From the NCBI GenBank assembly GCA_019745415.1, contig JAIETF010000053.1, positions 85,122-149,121 on the forward strand: DNA of 64,000 bases. The letters run 5' to 3'. The notes beneath the pieces were generated by a model. The model saw only the letters and a list, made by a program, of their open reading frames with translations. It did not search any database and was not told the DNA's origin. Below are positions 27,198 to 34,736 of the stretch, piece after piece. The translations under genes and the position numbers were made by a program. Within the stretch, counting starts at the first letter, position 1; every line of letters begins with the position of its first letter. Origin of the DNA: Candidatus Obscuribacterales bacterium (lineage in GTDB: Bacteria > Cyanobacteriota > Vampirovibrionia > Obscuribacterales > Obscuribacteraceae).

Positions 27198-28340
27198 CTA
27201 GATAAGTTCTCTTCTATCAACCAATAGGTCTCGCTTGATCTCTTTGATCGAACTTACACCGCTCAAAGCCATGCTCAAATCGAGCTCTTTGCGCAATAGA
27301 TTGAGAGCCAACTCAACGCCTTCGCTGCCGGCTAGAGCTAAGCCCCAGAGCACGGGGCGACCGATCAAGACGGCTTTCGCGCCTAATGCTAGAGCCTTCA
27401 AAATATCGCTACCCCTTCTGATGCCGCCGTCTACAAATAGTTCAAAATTTTTCGGCACGGCTTCCTTTATCAATGCTAGAGCGCTTATGGTCGGTATAGC
27501 CGTGTCTAACTGTCGACCACCGTGGTTTGAGACAATTATTCCTGCCGCACCACATTTAATGGCACGTTTGGCGTCATCTGCACGCAAGATGCCTTTGACA
27601 AGCAGGGGCAGGTCGCTGAGCTGGGCAATCCATTTCAGATCTTTCCAAGTGAGCGATTCGTCATACAAAGAAGCTATGTAAGCCGCGAGTCCAGAATCTT
27701 TGACGTCGGCAGGTAAATTGTCCAGACCGGCTTTGCTTAAATTGGCTACAGTCAGTCCTTTCGGCAGACTAAAACGATTGCGAATGTCTCGTTCTCGGCG
27801 TCCGAGCAGAGGCGAATCGACTGTTACAACGAGTGCTTTTGCTCCGGCGGCTTTAGCTCGGGCGACAAGATCTTTGGTGATTTCGCGGTCTTTATAAACA
27901 TAAAGCTGGAACCAGAGATTGTTATCGGCTTGACCCCCTACTTCTTCGATAGAGCTGGTGGCCAGGGTGCTTAAGCACATTATCGTGCCGCAGCGATTGG
28001 CAGCTTTGATCGTCCCTATTTCTCCGTCTTCATGTGCCAGTTTTTGAAAAGCTGTCGGGGCAATGATAATGGGCATTTCTATTTTTTGCCCCAGTACTTT
28101 TGTACTTAAGTCTCTTTGGCTGACATCGACTAGCATGCGTGGACTCAGGAAAATTCGCTCATAACTCTGCCTGTTTTCGCGCAAGGTAATTTCGTCCATG
28201 GCGCCGCTTGCATAGTAGTCCCAAGCTGCTTGATTGGTCATTTTTGCTTGAGCGGCTTTCTCTAGTTCAAACAAATTGACTATGTCTTCCGGCAGGCATG
28301 CTTGCCCTTGACCCATTTCTTTTCTCTTCTCTAACTGCAT
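27198..28340 (-). CDS. FMN-dependent alpha-hydroxy-acid oxidase/dehydrogenase
   Basis: 380 residues. TIM-barrel flavoenzyme of the lactate/glycolate oxidase family, which oxidises 2-hydroxy acids to 2-oxo acids. Visible motifs: YYASGAMDEITLREN (N-terminal FMN region), IIIAPTAFQKLAHEDGE, LWFQLYVYKDR, VVTVDSPLLGRRERD, and the catalytic/FMN motif SNHGGRQLD with active-site His near 266. The phosphate-binding FVDGGIRRGSDILKALALGA follows near 300. The region between 185 and 225 (loop 4, often disordered) is present. No signal peptide. A secreted protein gene lies 25 bp upstream on the same strand, so the pair probably forms an operon. Oxidase versus quinone-linked dehydrogenase (LldD-like) cannot be told from sequence. 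Confidence 0.9.
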   Translation of the reverse strand: MQLEKRKEMGQGQACLPEDIVNLFELEKAAQAKMTNQAAWDYYASGAMDEITLRENRQSYERIFLSPRMLVDVSQRDLSTKVLGQKIEMPIIIAPTAFQKLAHEDGEIGTIKAANRCGTIMCLSTLATSSIEEVGGQADNNLWFQLYVYKDREITKDLVARAKAAGAKALVVTVDSPLLGRRERDIRNRFSLPKGLTVANLSKAGLDNLPADVKDSGLAAYIASLYDESLTWKDLKWIAQLSDLPLLVKGILRADDAKRAIKCGAAGIIVSNHGGRQLDTAIPTISALALIKEAVPKNFELFVDGGIRRGSDILKALALGAKAVLIGRPVLWGLALAGSEGVELALNLLRKELDLSMALSGVSSIKEIKRDLLVDRRELI

Positions 28341-28365
28341 TGATTTGTCCTAGTTCTCTCTGAAT

Positions 28366-29160
28366 TTAGTTCATCAGCTCAAGCAAGAGCTGCGATCGGT
28401 CTTGATGTGTCTTGTCTCTCAGCACCTCGTCTTCATGCTTTACTTTCTTGAAGTGGCTAGGCGTTTGAAATAACTTATTCGGTGGTGCTTTCAGTATGGA
28501 AAGTTTCTCGGTGGAGAGCGCATGACTGTTGCTTGTTCTTGGGTATTGGAAAGTCATTCCTCTTAGCTTTTTGCCGTCGGCTTGAGCTTCTGCTTCGAGC
28601 AAAATTTGCAAGGGCATTCCCATCTCAATGGTTTCTGGTATGGAATGAATGCGCCTGAGAATGCTGCAAGCTTCTTCCGGCGCCAATTTATTTGCCGACA
28701 TGAAGATTCGTCCGTGCACACCGTACATTTTGATTTGAAATTTGCCGTTTTTAGCTTTATAAGCAAGTCGGTAGACCTGGCAGTCTTCTCCTAGGAGGCG
28801 TTCTGGTTTGCTTGGTAGGACAGCCATTTTTCGCAGCCATTCTTCATCTTCAAGATTAAAGAGCCAGTGAGGCGTGTGCCCAAGCCACTCTTCTCGCGAC
28901 ATGCGCATACCATTTTTGTTGTGCTCGTTGTAGAGCGCAACATCCCATTTAGGTGCATTGGCGATGAGATAGCAGGACGGCTGCCCAAACTCTACTCGCA
29001 GAGCCTCTTTGTTCACGTAGACAGTAATGGTGCCTACCATGTTGCCTTTCTGGCGAAAGAAGAGAGTTTCAGTCTGCGCCCGGGCCGGCAAATGCACTAA
29101 GAGAGACAGGCTTGCCAATAAGCAGCACGCGGCTTTCAGGAATAGCTTGTGTTTGAGCAT
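28366..29160 (-). CDS. Secreted hypothetical protein (DUF4412-like pattern)
   Basis: 264 residues with a clear signal peptide (LKHKLFLKAACCLLASLSLL then ARA-Q, cleavage near residue 28). The mature part is beta-rich at first (MVGTITVYVNKEALRVEFGQ), like periplasmic proteins that report on lipoprotein or outer-membrane binding. It then carries LLGEDCQVYRLAYKAKNGKF and a helical Lys/Glu-rich tail. Two Cys (in QPSCYL and EDCQVY) could pair. It is first in a likely two-gene operon with the hydroxy-acid oxidase. The pattern resembles DUF4412 proteins but I am not sure. Function unknown. Confidence 0.65.
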   Translation of the reverse strand: MLKHKLFLKAACCLLASLSLLVHLPARAQTETLFFRQKGNMVGTITVYVNKEALRVEFGQPSCYLIANAPKWDVALYNEHNKNGMRMSREEWLGHTPHWLFNLEDEEWLRKMAVLPSKPERLLGEDCQVYRLAYKAKNGKFQIKMYGVHGRIFMSANKLAPEEACSILRRIHSIPETIEMGMPLQILLEAEAQADGKKLRGMTFQYPRTSNSHALSTEKLSILKAPPNKLFQTPSHFKKVKHEDEVLRDKTHQDRSQLLLELMN

Positions 29161-29330
29161 ATGGCGGTTAATTATAAGGCAATTGCTTGAACGTTCGAGA
29201 GGCTGGTTTGAATTTGAATTACTATAGCTTATAATGAAATGCTCGAAAATTTTTAGAAGGCATTTTCAGGAGGCAGAAAAGAAGCCTATTTCCAAAGACT
29301 GGTTTGCTTTTATTTATATGTTGGGTAAGT

Positions 29331-29370
29331 GAAGGAGAGCAATGGCCAATCCACTGCTCTCCTTCTTTAT
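29331..29370 (+). terminator. Hairpin between convergent/adjacent units
   Basis: Perfect 11-bp stem GAAGGAGAGCA/TGCTCTCCTTC with a 13-nt loop, followed by TTTATT on the plus strand. On the minus strand it lies about 60 bp past the end of the CPVC-protein gene and may end that operon. Confidence 0.55.
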
Positions 29371-29425
29371 TGACACTTACTGCGACGCGATTCGACTTGA
29401 CTTGAATCGACTAGAATCGACTCGA

Positions 29426-30001
29426 TCAGATGACCTTGAAGGCTTCTTCTCGGCGCTTGTCGGTCCACTTATCCACTTCCAGCCAGAAGCGCTCGGCTTT
29501 TTCCTGGAAGTCGCCGAAGACTTTCAGAAATTCCGGTAGCTCGCTGGTGGCCGCGCAGGATTCGCCTTTGTCGCTCAAGCCCTCTTCGCCCGCTTCCTTC
29601 TTTTCCGGCTTTTCCGGTTCCTTCCGGCAAACTTGCTGCAGATTCTGCACCGCTGCCTTGAGAGCAGAGAGAGACTTGATTGCTTCGCCGCGATATTCTT
29701 CATAGGCGAGAATGAGATCGGGCACCTTCTTTACCCTTCCGAACCTCTCTGCTGAAAACCAGATGGAGAGATTGAGCGAGAAGGCGACCCGATAGTCAGC
29801 GTGACATTTGGCGAAGCTGCCGTGCAGGTCGATTAGAGCTCGGCAAACATCGCTGTTTTCAGAGTTCTGCATGGACGCGACAAGCAGCTTGTCCAGGCTT
29901 TTGGCGACCAGCGGTAGGGTTGCCTCCAGGTCTAGGCGAGCCAGACAGACCGGACATTCGTCCTTTTCCTGCGTGAAAGCTTTGGGGATGAAGTTATCCA
30001 T
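29426..30001 (-). CDS. Hypothetical protein of the metal operon (CPVC motif)
   Basis: 191 residues; GAGGAG lies just upstream of the ATG. Near the N-terminus is DECPVCLARLDLEATLPLV, a single CxxC pair; further Cys occur at VCRAL, KCHADY and QQVCRK. The rest is mostly alpha-helical with a charged stretch of low complexity (EPEKPEKKEAGEEG) and a C-terminal amphipathic helix. No signal peptide or known domain. It is third in a run ZIP transporter - CobW GTPase - this gene, with gaps of 9 and 28 bp, so it probably takes part in metal handling. A metal-binding or client protein is a guess from position and cysteines. Confidence 0.6.
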   Translation of the reverse strand: MDNFIPKAFTQEKDECPVCLARLDLEATLPLVAKSLDKLLVASMQNSENSDVCRALIDLHGSFAKCHADYRVAFSLNLSIWFSAERFGRVKKVPDLILAYEEYRGEAIKSLSALKAAVQNLQQVCRKEPEKPEKKEAGEEGLSDKGESCAATSELPEFLKVFGDFQEKAERFWLEVDKWTDKRREEAFKVI

Positions 30002-30029
30002 AGATACTCCTCAGTTCAAGATGAGACGT

Positions 30030-31196
30030 TTAGACCTGAAGGCAAGCCTTGAAGCCGGTTTCGATTTCGGCTTTTTCTGCTTGTCCGATCTTGCCGATGA
30101 AGACGATACGACTGATGGTGCTTTGCTTTTGCCCGTTGTTGGCAGTCGGCGCTGCGGAACCTGTCGTTCGAGTGGTTTCCACCACGCGATGCACGGCCTG
30201 CACCACCAAGGCATCTTCTCCCTGGAAGTGCAGAATGCCCTTGACTCGATAGAGGCGGTCGCCTTCTTTGAGAAGAAGCGCGGCAAACCAGGTGTTGAAC
30301 TTGCTCTTGTCGATGGTCTGCTCAACCTGAATGCTCACCGACTGCAAGTCGATGTCGTGATGGTGTGAATGCTCGTGCGCATGCCCATGAACATGGCTGT
30401 GGTCATGACCGCATTGACCCGCCTGGTCATTGCAGTCTTCGCTGTGCTCATGCCCATGATCATGGGTGTGGTCATGATCATCTTCATGACCGTGATCATG
30501 ATTGCACTGGCCGTGTTCATGATCATGATTGCAATCGTCTTCTTTGCGGCTTGTGTTGGCGCTCTCGCTGAGAAGGGCCGGGGCGCTCATGAAAGCATGT
30601 AGACCAAAGATCTGGTCGCTTTGCATGGCGCTGCGCAGCTGCCTTACCAGTGATGCCAGAGGATTCATGCCCTTGATGGCTGCTTCTACTTCCAGAAGCT
30701 TGGCTTCGGAGACGAGGTCAATCTTGTTGACGATGACCAGGTCGGCGCAGGCAATTTGTTCTCGACATTCCTCGCGATCGAGATGATCGAGGATGTGGGC
30801 TGCGTCCACCAGAGTGACGACAGCGTCAACCGAAAACATGTCTTGCAGGTCTTCGTTGAGCAGGAATGTTTTGAGCACGCCGACCGGGTTAGCAACACCG
30901 GTGGTTTCGATGATCACGTGGTCGAATTCGGCACGGCGCTCATGAAGGGTGATCAGGGTGGAAACCAGATCATCCTTGACGGTGCAGCATAGGCAGCCGT
31001 TGTTCATCTTGAAGATGCCGCCGGAGCCGTTAGCATCGATCAGCAAGGCATCGTCGATGCCGATTTCACCGAACTCATTTTCAATGATGGCCAGACGCTT
31101 GCCGTGCTGTTGACTGAGAAGGTGGTTGAGCAGAGTGGTTTTGCCCGAGCCGAGAAAGCCTGTCACTAGGGTGACTGGGATTTTTTCAGTGTTCAT
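30030..31196 (-). CDS. CobW/COG0523-family GTPase metallochaperone
   Basis: 388 residues. Walker A GFLGSGKTT (13-21), the family's CLCCTVKDD with C-x-C-C at 68-71, and NKIDLVSE as the guanine-specificity motif. The C-terminal CobW_C domain begins near 285. Between the two domains is a strikingly His/Asp/Cys-rich linker (about 217-280, many HDH and HGH units). COG0523 proteins are GTP-driven metal chaperones; His-rich members such as YeiR and ZigA handle zinc. It is second in the ZIP-CobW-CPVC operon, nine bases after the ZIP gene. Zinc insertion under limitation is the likely role; the client is not known. Confidence 0.9.
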   Translation of the reverse strand: MNTEKIPVTLVTGFLGSGKTTLLNHLLSQQHGKRLAIIENEFGEIGIDDALLIDANGSGGIFKMNNGCLCCTVKDDLVSTLITLHERRAEFDHVIIETTGVANPVGVLKTFLLNEDLQDMFSVDAVVTLVDAAHILDHLDREECREQIACADLVIVNKIDLVSEAKLLEVEAAIKGMNPLASLVRQLRSAMQSDQIFGLHAFMSAPALLSESANTSRKEDDCNHDHEHGQCNHDHGHEDDHDHTHDHGHEHSEDCNDQAGQCGHDHSHVHGHAHEHSHHHDIDLQSVSIQVEQTIDKSKFNTWFAALLLKEGDRLYRVKGILHFQGEDALVVQAVHRVVETTRTTGSAAPTANNGQKQSTISRIVFIGKIGQAEKAEIETGFKACLQV

Positions 31197-31205
31197 AGTC
31201 GCTCC

Positions 31206-32147
31206 TTATTCGAGGAACATGATTAGGTACATCAGGAAGAGGCCAAGCAGTACCATGGCAAAAAGCCCGGCTTTGTTGGCTTGGAATTCATCGCTGCGCA
31301 GCTTGGCAATGAGCCCGGCTGAGGCGAGGTAGAGGAAGGCGCCGGCGGCCAGAGGGGTGGCAGTAGCCGTAAACGAATCTGTGAAGTTCGCTGCGACAAA
31401 CGCCAACAGCACGCCGCCGACATTGAGCAGAGCCGAACCGAAGTTCATGAGCAAGGCCTTGCGGGTCGTGAAACCAGAGTTGGTCAAGACCGCGAAGTCG
31501 CCGAGTTCCATCGGAACTTCATGAAGGAAAATAGCGATGGAAGTTGCGATGCCTAGAGCGGGATCGATCATGAAAGTGGTACCGATCACGATACCATCCA
31601 TGAAGTTTTCCAAACCGTCCGAGACTAGCACAAGGTAGCCAAGAGAGCGATTGGAGCTGCTCTTGTGGATGTTGGAAATGAGACCAAGGTCGATCGCGAA
31701 GATCGACAGAAACCCAGCAAGCAGAAGCAAAACTACGTTCAACCCGGCGTGTCCGTGCACATGACCGTGCTCGTGCTTGTGAGCCTGGTCGTGCTCGTGG
31801 TCGTGAGCCTGGTCGTGCTCGTGCTTGTGAGCCTGGTCGTGCTCGTGGTCGTGAGCCTGGTCGTGCTCGTGGTCGTGAGCCCGGTCGTGCTCGTGCTTGT
31901 GAGCCTGGTCATGCTCAGCAGCTGGGCTAACCACTGACGGTACAGACTGATTGAAGCTGCGCTCGAGAGAGTGCGGGACCATGTGCAGCAAGGCGTTTCC
32001 GAGCATGGCTCCGGCGGCCAGTGCTACGAGATAGGGCAACACTTTGGTAAGGCGTGTCTGGCTCAAGGCCAGCGTGCTTACACCGATGAGAGAAACTGTA
32101 CTGATGATAAGTGCGGCGGTTAAGGCATAGATGAGGTTTTCAACCAT
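31206..32147 (-). CDS. ZIP-family metal transporter with His-rich loop
   Basis: 313 residues; AGAGGAAACA just before the ATG. Membrane importer of divalent metals. Eight hydrophobic helices are expected and several can be read (ALTAALIISTVSLIGVSTLA; YLVALAAGAMLGNALLHMVP with the first metal-site His; FMDGIVIGTTFMID; ATSIAIFLHEVPMELGDFAV carrying the HEVPxExGD metal signature). The cytoplasmic loop between helices III and IV (about 78-135) is a tandem array of an octapeptide EHDQAHKH, mostly six copies plus degenerate ends. It should bind Zn2+ strongly. First gene of the ZIP-CobW-CPVC operon; candidate operators lie 60-400 bp upstream. Zinc (or Mn/Fe) import. Confidence 0.92.
   Translation of the reverse strand: MVENLIYALTAALIISTVSLIGVSTLALSQTRLTKVLPYLVALAAGAMLGNALLHMVPHSLERSFNQSVPSVVSPAAEHDQAHKHEHDRAHDHEHDQAHDHEHDQAHKHEHDQAHDHEHDQAHKHEHGHVHGHAGLNVVLLLLAGFLSIFAIDLGLISNIHKSSSNRSLGYLVLVSDGLENFMDGIVIGTTFMIDPALGIATSIAIFLHEVPMELGDFAVLTNSGFTTRKALLMNFGSALLNVGGVLLAFVAANFTDSFTATATPLAAGAFLYLASAGLIAKLRSDEFQANKAGLFAMVLLGLFLMYLIMFLE
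31767..31910. repeat. Six 24-bp tandem repeats in the ZIP gene
   Basis: Six in-register units of 24 bp (starting GTGCTCGTGCTTGTGAGCCT on the plus strand), alternating at one codon between Lys and Asp. They encode the His-rich octapeptide array of the transporter loop. Copy-number change by slippage would keep the frame. Confidence 0.9.
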
Positions 32148-32207
32148 TGTTTCCTCTATGGGGTTGGTCCAGCATTCTGGCGCTCATTTCGACAAGCGAC
32201 GAAAACC

Positions 32208-32232
32208 AGAACAGGTCAAATTTGACTGTTCT
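32208..32232. promoter_or_regulatory. Palindrome just upstream of the ZIP gene
   Basis: AGAACAGGTCAAA faces TTTGACTGTTCT, a near-perfect 25-bp inverted repeat with one unpaired G, centred about 73 bp before the ZIP start. Could be an operator or a leader hairpin. Confidence 0.5.
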
Positions 32233-32452
32233 GCCGTTAAAACGACTACTTGGCTGTTCAGGCTTGTTCTTGTGTTAGCGTTTGCTCAGAAATTTGGAGT
32301 TTATTGAAGATACTCCTTCACCTTAGAAAACTGGTTTGTTCAATTACAATGCCGTCTAATGGCTTATAACCTTGTCCCTATTCGGTTGTTTTAATAAATG
32401 TGGGGTATTTATTGGGTAGGTGGGGCTGGGCTTCTTTTGGGGCGCTGTTCGT

Positions 32453-32546
32453 AATGATAACGATTTTCATTTCATAATTATTGCCTGCAGTTAGATTTGT
32501 GAACCTGCGCTAGCTTCGCAAGTAGATGATATGTGATTATCGTTAA
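32453..32546. promoter_or_regulatory. Two Fur/Zur-box-like sites upstream of the metal operon
   Basis: AATGATAACGATTTTCATT at 32453-32471 resembles a Fur/Zur box (consensus of the type GATAATGATAATCATTATC). A second, inverted site TGATTATCGTTA lies at 32533-32544; both share GATAACGAT or its complement. They lie 300-400 bp upstream of the ZIP start and just beyond the pilin terminator. Zur or Fur repression of the operon is inference. Apart from these sites and the palindrome near the ZIP start, I see nothing in this roughly 490-bp gap. Confidence 0.45.
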
Positions 32547-32572
32547 GCGCATATCAGAAATCGTCCCCGCGA

Positions 32573-32609
32573 GAAATAAAGAGGAGGGGTGGAATAACAC
32601 CCCTCCTCT
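32573..32609 (-). terminator. Rho-independent terminator of the pilin cluster
   Basis: On the minus strand, perfect 12-bp stem AGAGGAGGGGTG/CACCCCTCCTCT with a 6-nt loop, followed by TTTATTTC. It lies 25 bp after the stop of the last pilin-like gene. Confidence 0.85.
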
Positions 32610-32634
32610 CTATTGCGCGGGAGTAATGGCTTCT

Positions 32635-33186
32635 CTAAAGAGCAGCCCCGACAAAAGTCAGTACAGTTGAGGCGGTGCCTCTGCCGTGATTGGATGGTGC
32701 GTTCAGCCCCAGTTCCACCCCGAAGACCGAGCTTCCGGCCTGTTTTGTTGAGCAAAATTCTTCGGGCTTGGAATCTGGTATCGAAGGTAGGGCTTTTCCT
32801 GCAGCGTACTCGCCAGCAATGATCGCATCCTGGTCACCACCTGGTGCCGGCATTCCCTTAATCGAGAGATCTTTCATAAGAGAATCACTAGCGCTTCCCA
32901 CGATAGCTGATCTCTGTATAGTCACCTTAAAACCGTTGTTGGAGTTGCAGTTTCCTTTCCATAGAATCGAGACGTTTCCTCTAGCGTTAAGCTCAGAGTC
33001 GAACTTGATGTTGCTTGCATTTAGAATCAGATCTTGAACAGTGGTCACGTTGTCGGTGCCGGTTAGCATTACTGCAGATGGTAGATCTAAGCTAGCGTTC
33101 GCTCTTACTGTGTCATTTGCGAAGGCGGCTTGAGTGGTGGTAAGAGCTACAGCAGCGAGAACCAGCAATTTTCCAAAGTTCTTCAT
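32635..33186 (-). CDS. Pilin-like secreted subunit 1 (CsuA/B / spore-coat-U-like)
   Basis: 183 residues from the ATG of MKNFGKLL (GGAGG eight bases before); a longer frame lacks support. Signal peptide with cleavage after AFA-N near residue 22. The mature 160 residues are beta-rich and align closely with the next two genes: VMLTGTDNVTTVQDLILNAS, SNNGFKVTIQRSAIVGSASD, and a C-terminal hydrophobic strand STVLTFVGAAL. Unlike the others it has Cys in GNCNSNNG as well as in EEFCST, which could form a disulfide. Best read as a fibre subunit assembled by the upstream chaperone- and usher-like proteins. A strong terminator separates it from pilin 2, so it may have its own promoter. Confidence 0.7.
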   Translation of the reverse strand: MKNFGKLLVLAAVALTTTQAAFANDTVRANASLDLPSAVMLTGTDNVTTVQDLILNASNIKFDSELNARGNVSILWKGNCNSNNGFKVTIQRSAIVGSASDSLMKDLSIKGMPAPGGDQDAIIAGEYAAGKALPSIPDSKPEEFCSTKQAGSSVFGVELGLNAPSNHGRGTASTVLTFVGAAL

Positions 33187-33387
33187 ATTAGTATCCTCCA
33201 AAAGTTTTTCAGTCTGTCTTTCTCTGCGATTAGTCGGATTTGCTGCCGACACTTCGATTATGCTTTCCGGCATCTCGGTTCGACACCGTACAGATGCCCG
33301 ATTTAGTTGAAGTCATTTGACCTAACTTTCTTGCAGTGCTCTAGGTAGATCAACCGATTTCTAGAAATTCAGTTTCAGTCAGCAAAA

Positions 33388-33417
33388 GGAAAAAGACCGC
33401 TGATGCGGTCTTTTTCC
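33388..33417 (-). terminator. Terminator between pilin-like genes 2 and 1
   Basis: Perfect 13-bp stem GGAAAAAGACCGC/GCGGTCTTTTTCC with a 4-nt loop and a T-rich 3' arm on both strands. It makes pilin 1 a likely separate or attenuated unit. Confidence 0.85.
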
Positions 33418-33444
33418 TGAGTGTGAGAGGATTGGTTTCTTCTT

Positions 33445-34008
33445 CTATAATGATGCGCCGACAAACGTCAAAACGGTCTTCACTGTTCCTTGCCCGTGAC
33501 TAGATGGAGAATCTAGCTTGAGTATTACTTGAAAGTTTGCCGCACCGGGTTTGCTCGTTTTGCAAAAAGGTTCTGCTGTCCCCTCTGGGATCATAGGCAA
33601 AGGATTGCCACCATTATAGGTACCAATAATGGCGGCATCACTATCTCCCCCTGGCACTGACTCGCCGCTTAGTTTGAGATCGTTCTTCAATTGCTCTGAG
33701 GCGGTTCCAGTGATGGCCGACCTTTGCACGGTTACCATAAAACCATTGTTCGAGTTTGTATTGCCTCGCCACATTACAGAAGTGCTTCCTCGAGCGGTTA
33801 AGCTGCTGTCAAAGCTTAAATTGGAGGCGTTTAGCGCAAGGTTCTGGGTTGTCGTAACTAGATCGGTTCCGGTGAGAGTTACCACGGTTGGAACCTCAAC
33901 ACTAACGGGGCACTGCACGGAGCAGGTTTCAGAAGCGTTGCAATGCTGTACAAACAGGCAAAAGATAGTAAGTGCAAACAATGTTGCACGTTCCGTTCTG
34001 TTATTCAT
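33445..34008 (-). CDS. Pilin-like secreted subunit 2
   Basis: 187 residues. Signal peptide (TLFALTIFCLFVQHCNASE, cleavage near residue 25), then a short Cys pair (CSVQCPVSVEV) at the mature N-terminus, where a donor strand would lie. The domain repeats the family pattern: VTLTGTDLVTTTQNLALNAS, SSVMWRGN-type strand, SNNGFMVTVQRSAITGTASE, PGGDSDAAIIGTY, EPFCKTSKPG and a terminal VLTFVGASL. It shares about half or more of its residues with pilins 1 and 3 by eye. Third of the four subunit genes behind the usher-like gene. No classical polyadhesin or sortase signal. Role as major or minor fibre subunit not decidable. Confidence 0.7.
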   Translation of the reverse strand: MNNRTERATLFALTIFCLFVQHCNASETCSVQCPVSVEVPTVVTLTGTDLVTTTQNLALNASNLSFDSSLTARGSTSVMWRGNTNSNNGFMVTVQRSAITGTASEQLKNDLKLSGESVPGGDSDAAIIGTYNGGNPLPMIPEGTAEPFCKTSKPGAANFQVILKLDSPSSHGQGTVKTVLTFVGASL

Positions 34009-34030
34009 TTGTTTTTGGTAAGTGTGCTTT

Positions 34031-34056
34031 ATACAGGGAGTAGATTTTCCCTGTAT
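34031..34056. other. Small hairpin between pilin-like genes 3 and 2
   Basis: ATACAGGGA/TCCCTGTAT around an 8-nt loop, in the 116-bp gap between the two genes. It might tune expression between subunits; no T tract on the coding strand. Confidence 0.35.
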
Positions 34057-34124
34057 TTATCCTGACAGGTGAGAGTTCTCCCCAACATCGGAAGGATTAC
34101 CGATTTTCTTGGGAAATCCTTGAG

Positions 34125-34703
34125 CTAAAGTGAGGCTGCTACGAAAGTCAGAATTGTGGATATCGTTCCCAATCCGTCAGTTGACGGAGCGGCTAGGCTG
34201 AGCTGCACGTTGAAGTTTGCCGCTCCCGGTCCTTTGGTTGTGCAGAAAAGGTCGGGTATTGTATCCGATACCTTGGCCAAACTAACTCCTTCAACATAGG
34301 GGCTGGCAATAACTACATCTGTGTCTCCACCAGGGAAAGACTGGCCGGATACCATAATATCTTGTTGCAAGGCGTTGCTGGCGGTTCCAGTAATCACGCT
34401 TCTTTGCACTGTTACCTGAAAGCCATTATTGGAATTGGTATTACCTCGCCAAGTAACGAAAGTCCTACCTGAGGCTGTCAAATTGGAGTCAAAAGTTATG
34501 TTCTTAGCGTTTAGAGAGAGCGCTTGTACAGTAGTAATGTTGTCCACGCCTGAGAGCTTTACCACCACAGGTATCTCAACATTGACTGTGGTTGTGACTC
34601 GGCTGTTAGCAGTTTGCGCAACAGCTTGTTTCTGAGCAAAAGAACTCAGCAAAACTATTGCTGAAAACAGGCAGAAAAGAGTCTTTTGGAAACTATTGGG
34701 CAT
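34125..34703 (-). CDS. Pilin-like secreted subunit 3
   Basis: 192 residues. Signal peptide (MPNSFQKTLFCLFSAIVLLS, cleavage after AVA-Q near residue 29). The mature domain has the same order of motifs as pilins 1 and 2: VVKLSGVDNITTVQALSLNA, RTFVTWRGNTNSNNGFQVTV, GTASNALQQDIMVSGQ, PGGDTDVVIASPY, LFCTTKGPG and a C-terminal STILTFVAASL. One conserved Cys only. The gene begins 33 bp after pilin 4 on the same strand and has a weak ribosome-binding site, consistent with translation coupled to the gene before it. Structural fibre subunit is the likely role. Confidence 0.7.
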   Translation of the reverse strand: MPNSFQKTLFCLFSAIVLLSSFAQKQAVAQTANSRVTTTVNVEIPVVVKLSGVDNITTVQALSLNAKNITFDSNLTASGRTFVTWRGNTNSNNGFQVTVQRSVITGTASNALQQDIMVSGQSFPGGDTDVVIASPYVEGVSLAKVSDTIPDLFCTTKGPGAANFNVQLSLAAPSTDGLGTISTILTFVAASL

Positions 34704-34736
34704 AGTGGCTTTTCGGGTTGTCTCTCAATAAGTATA

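Noticed and set aside
31665..31937. Val/Leu-rich plus-strand frame over the ZIP His loop
   Set aside because: Direct by-product of the complementary strand of the 24-bp His/Asp repeats.
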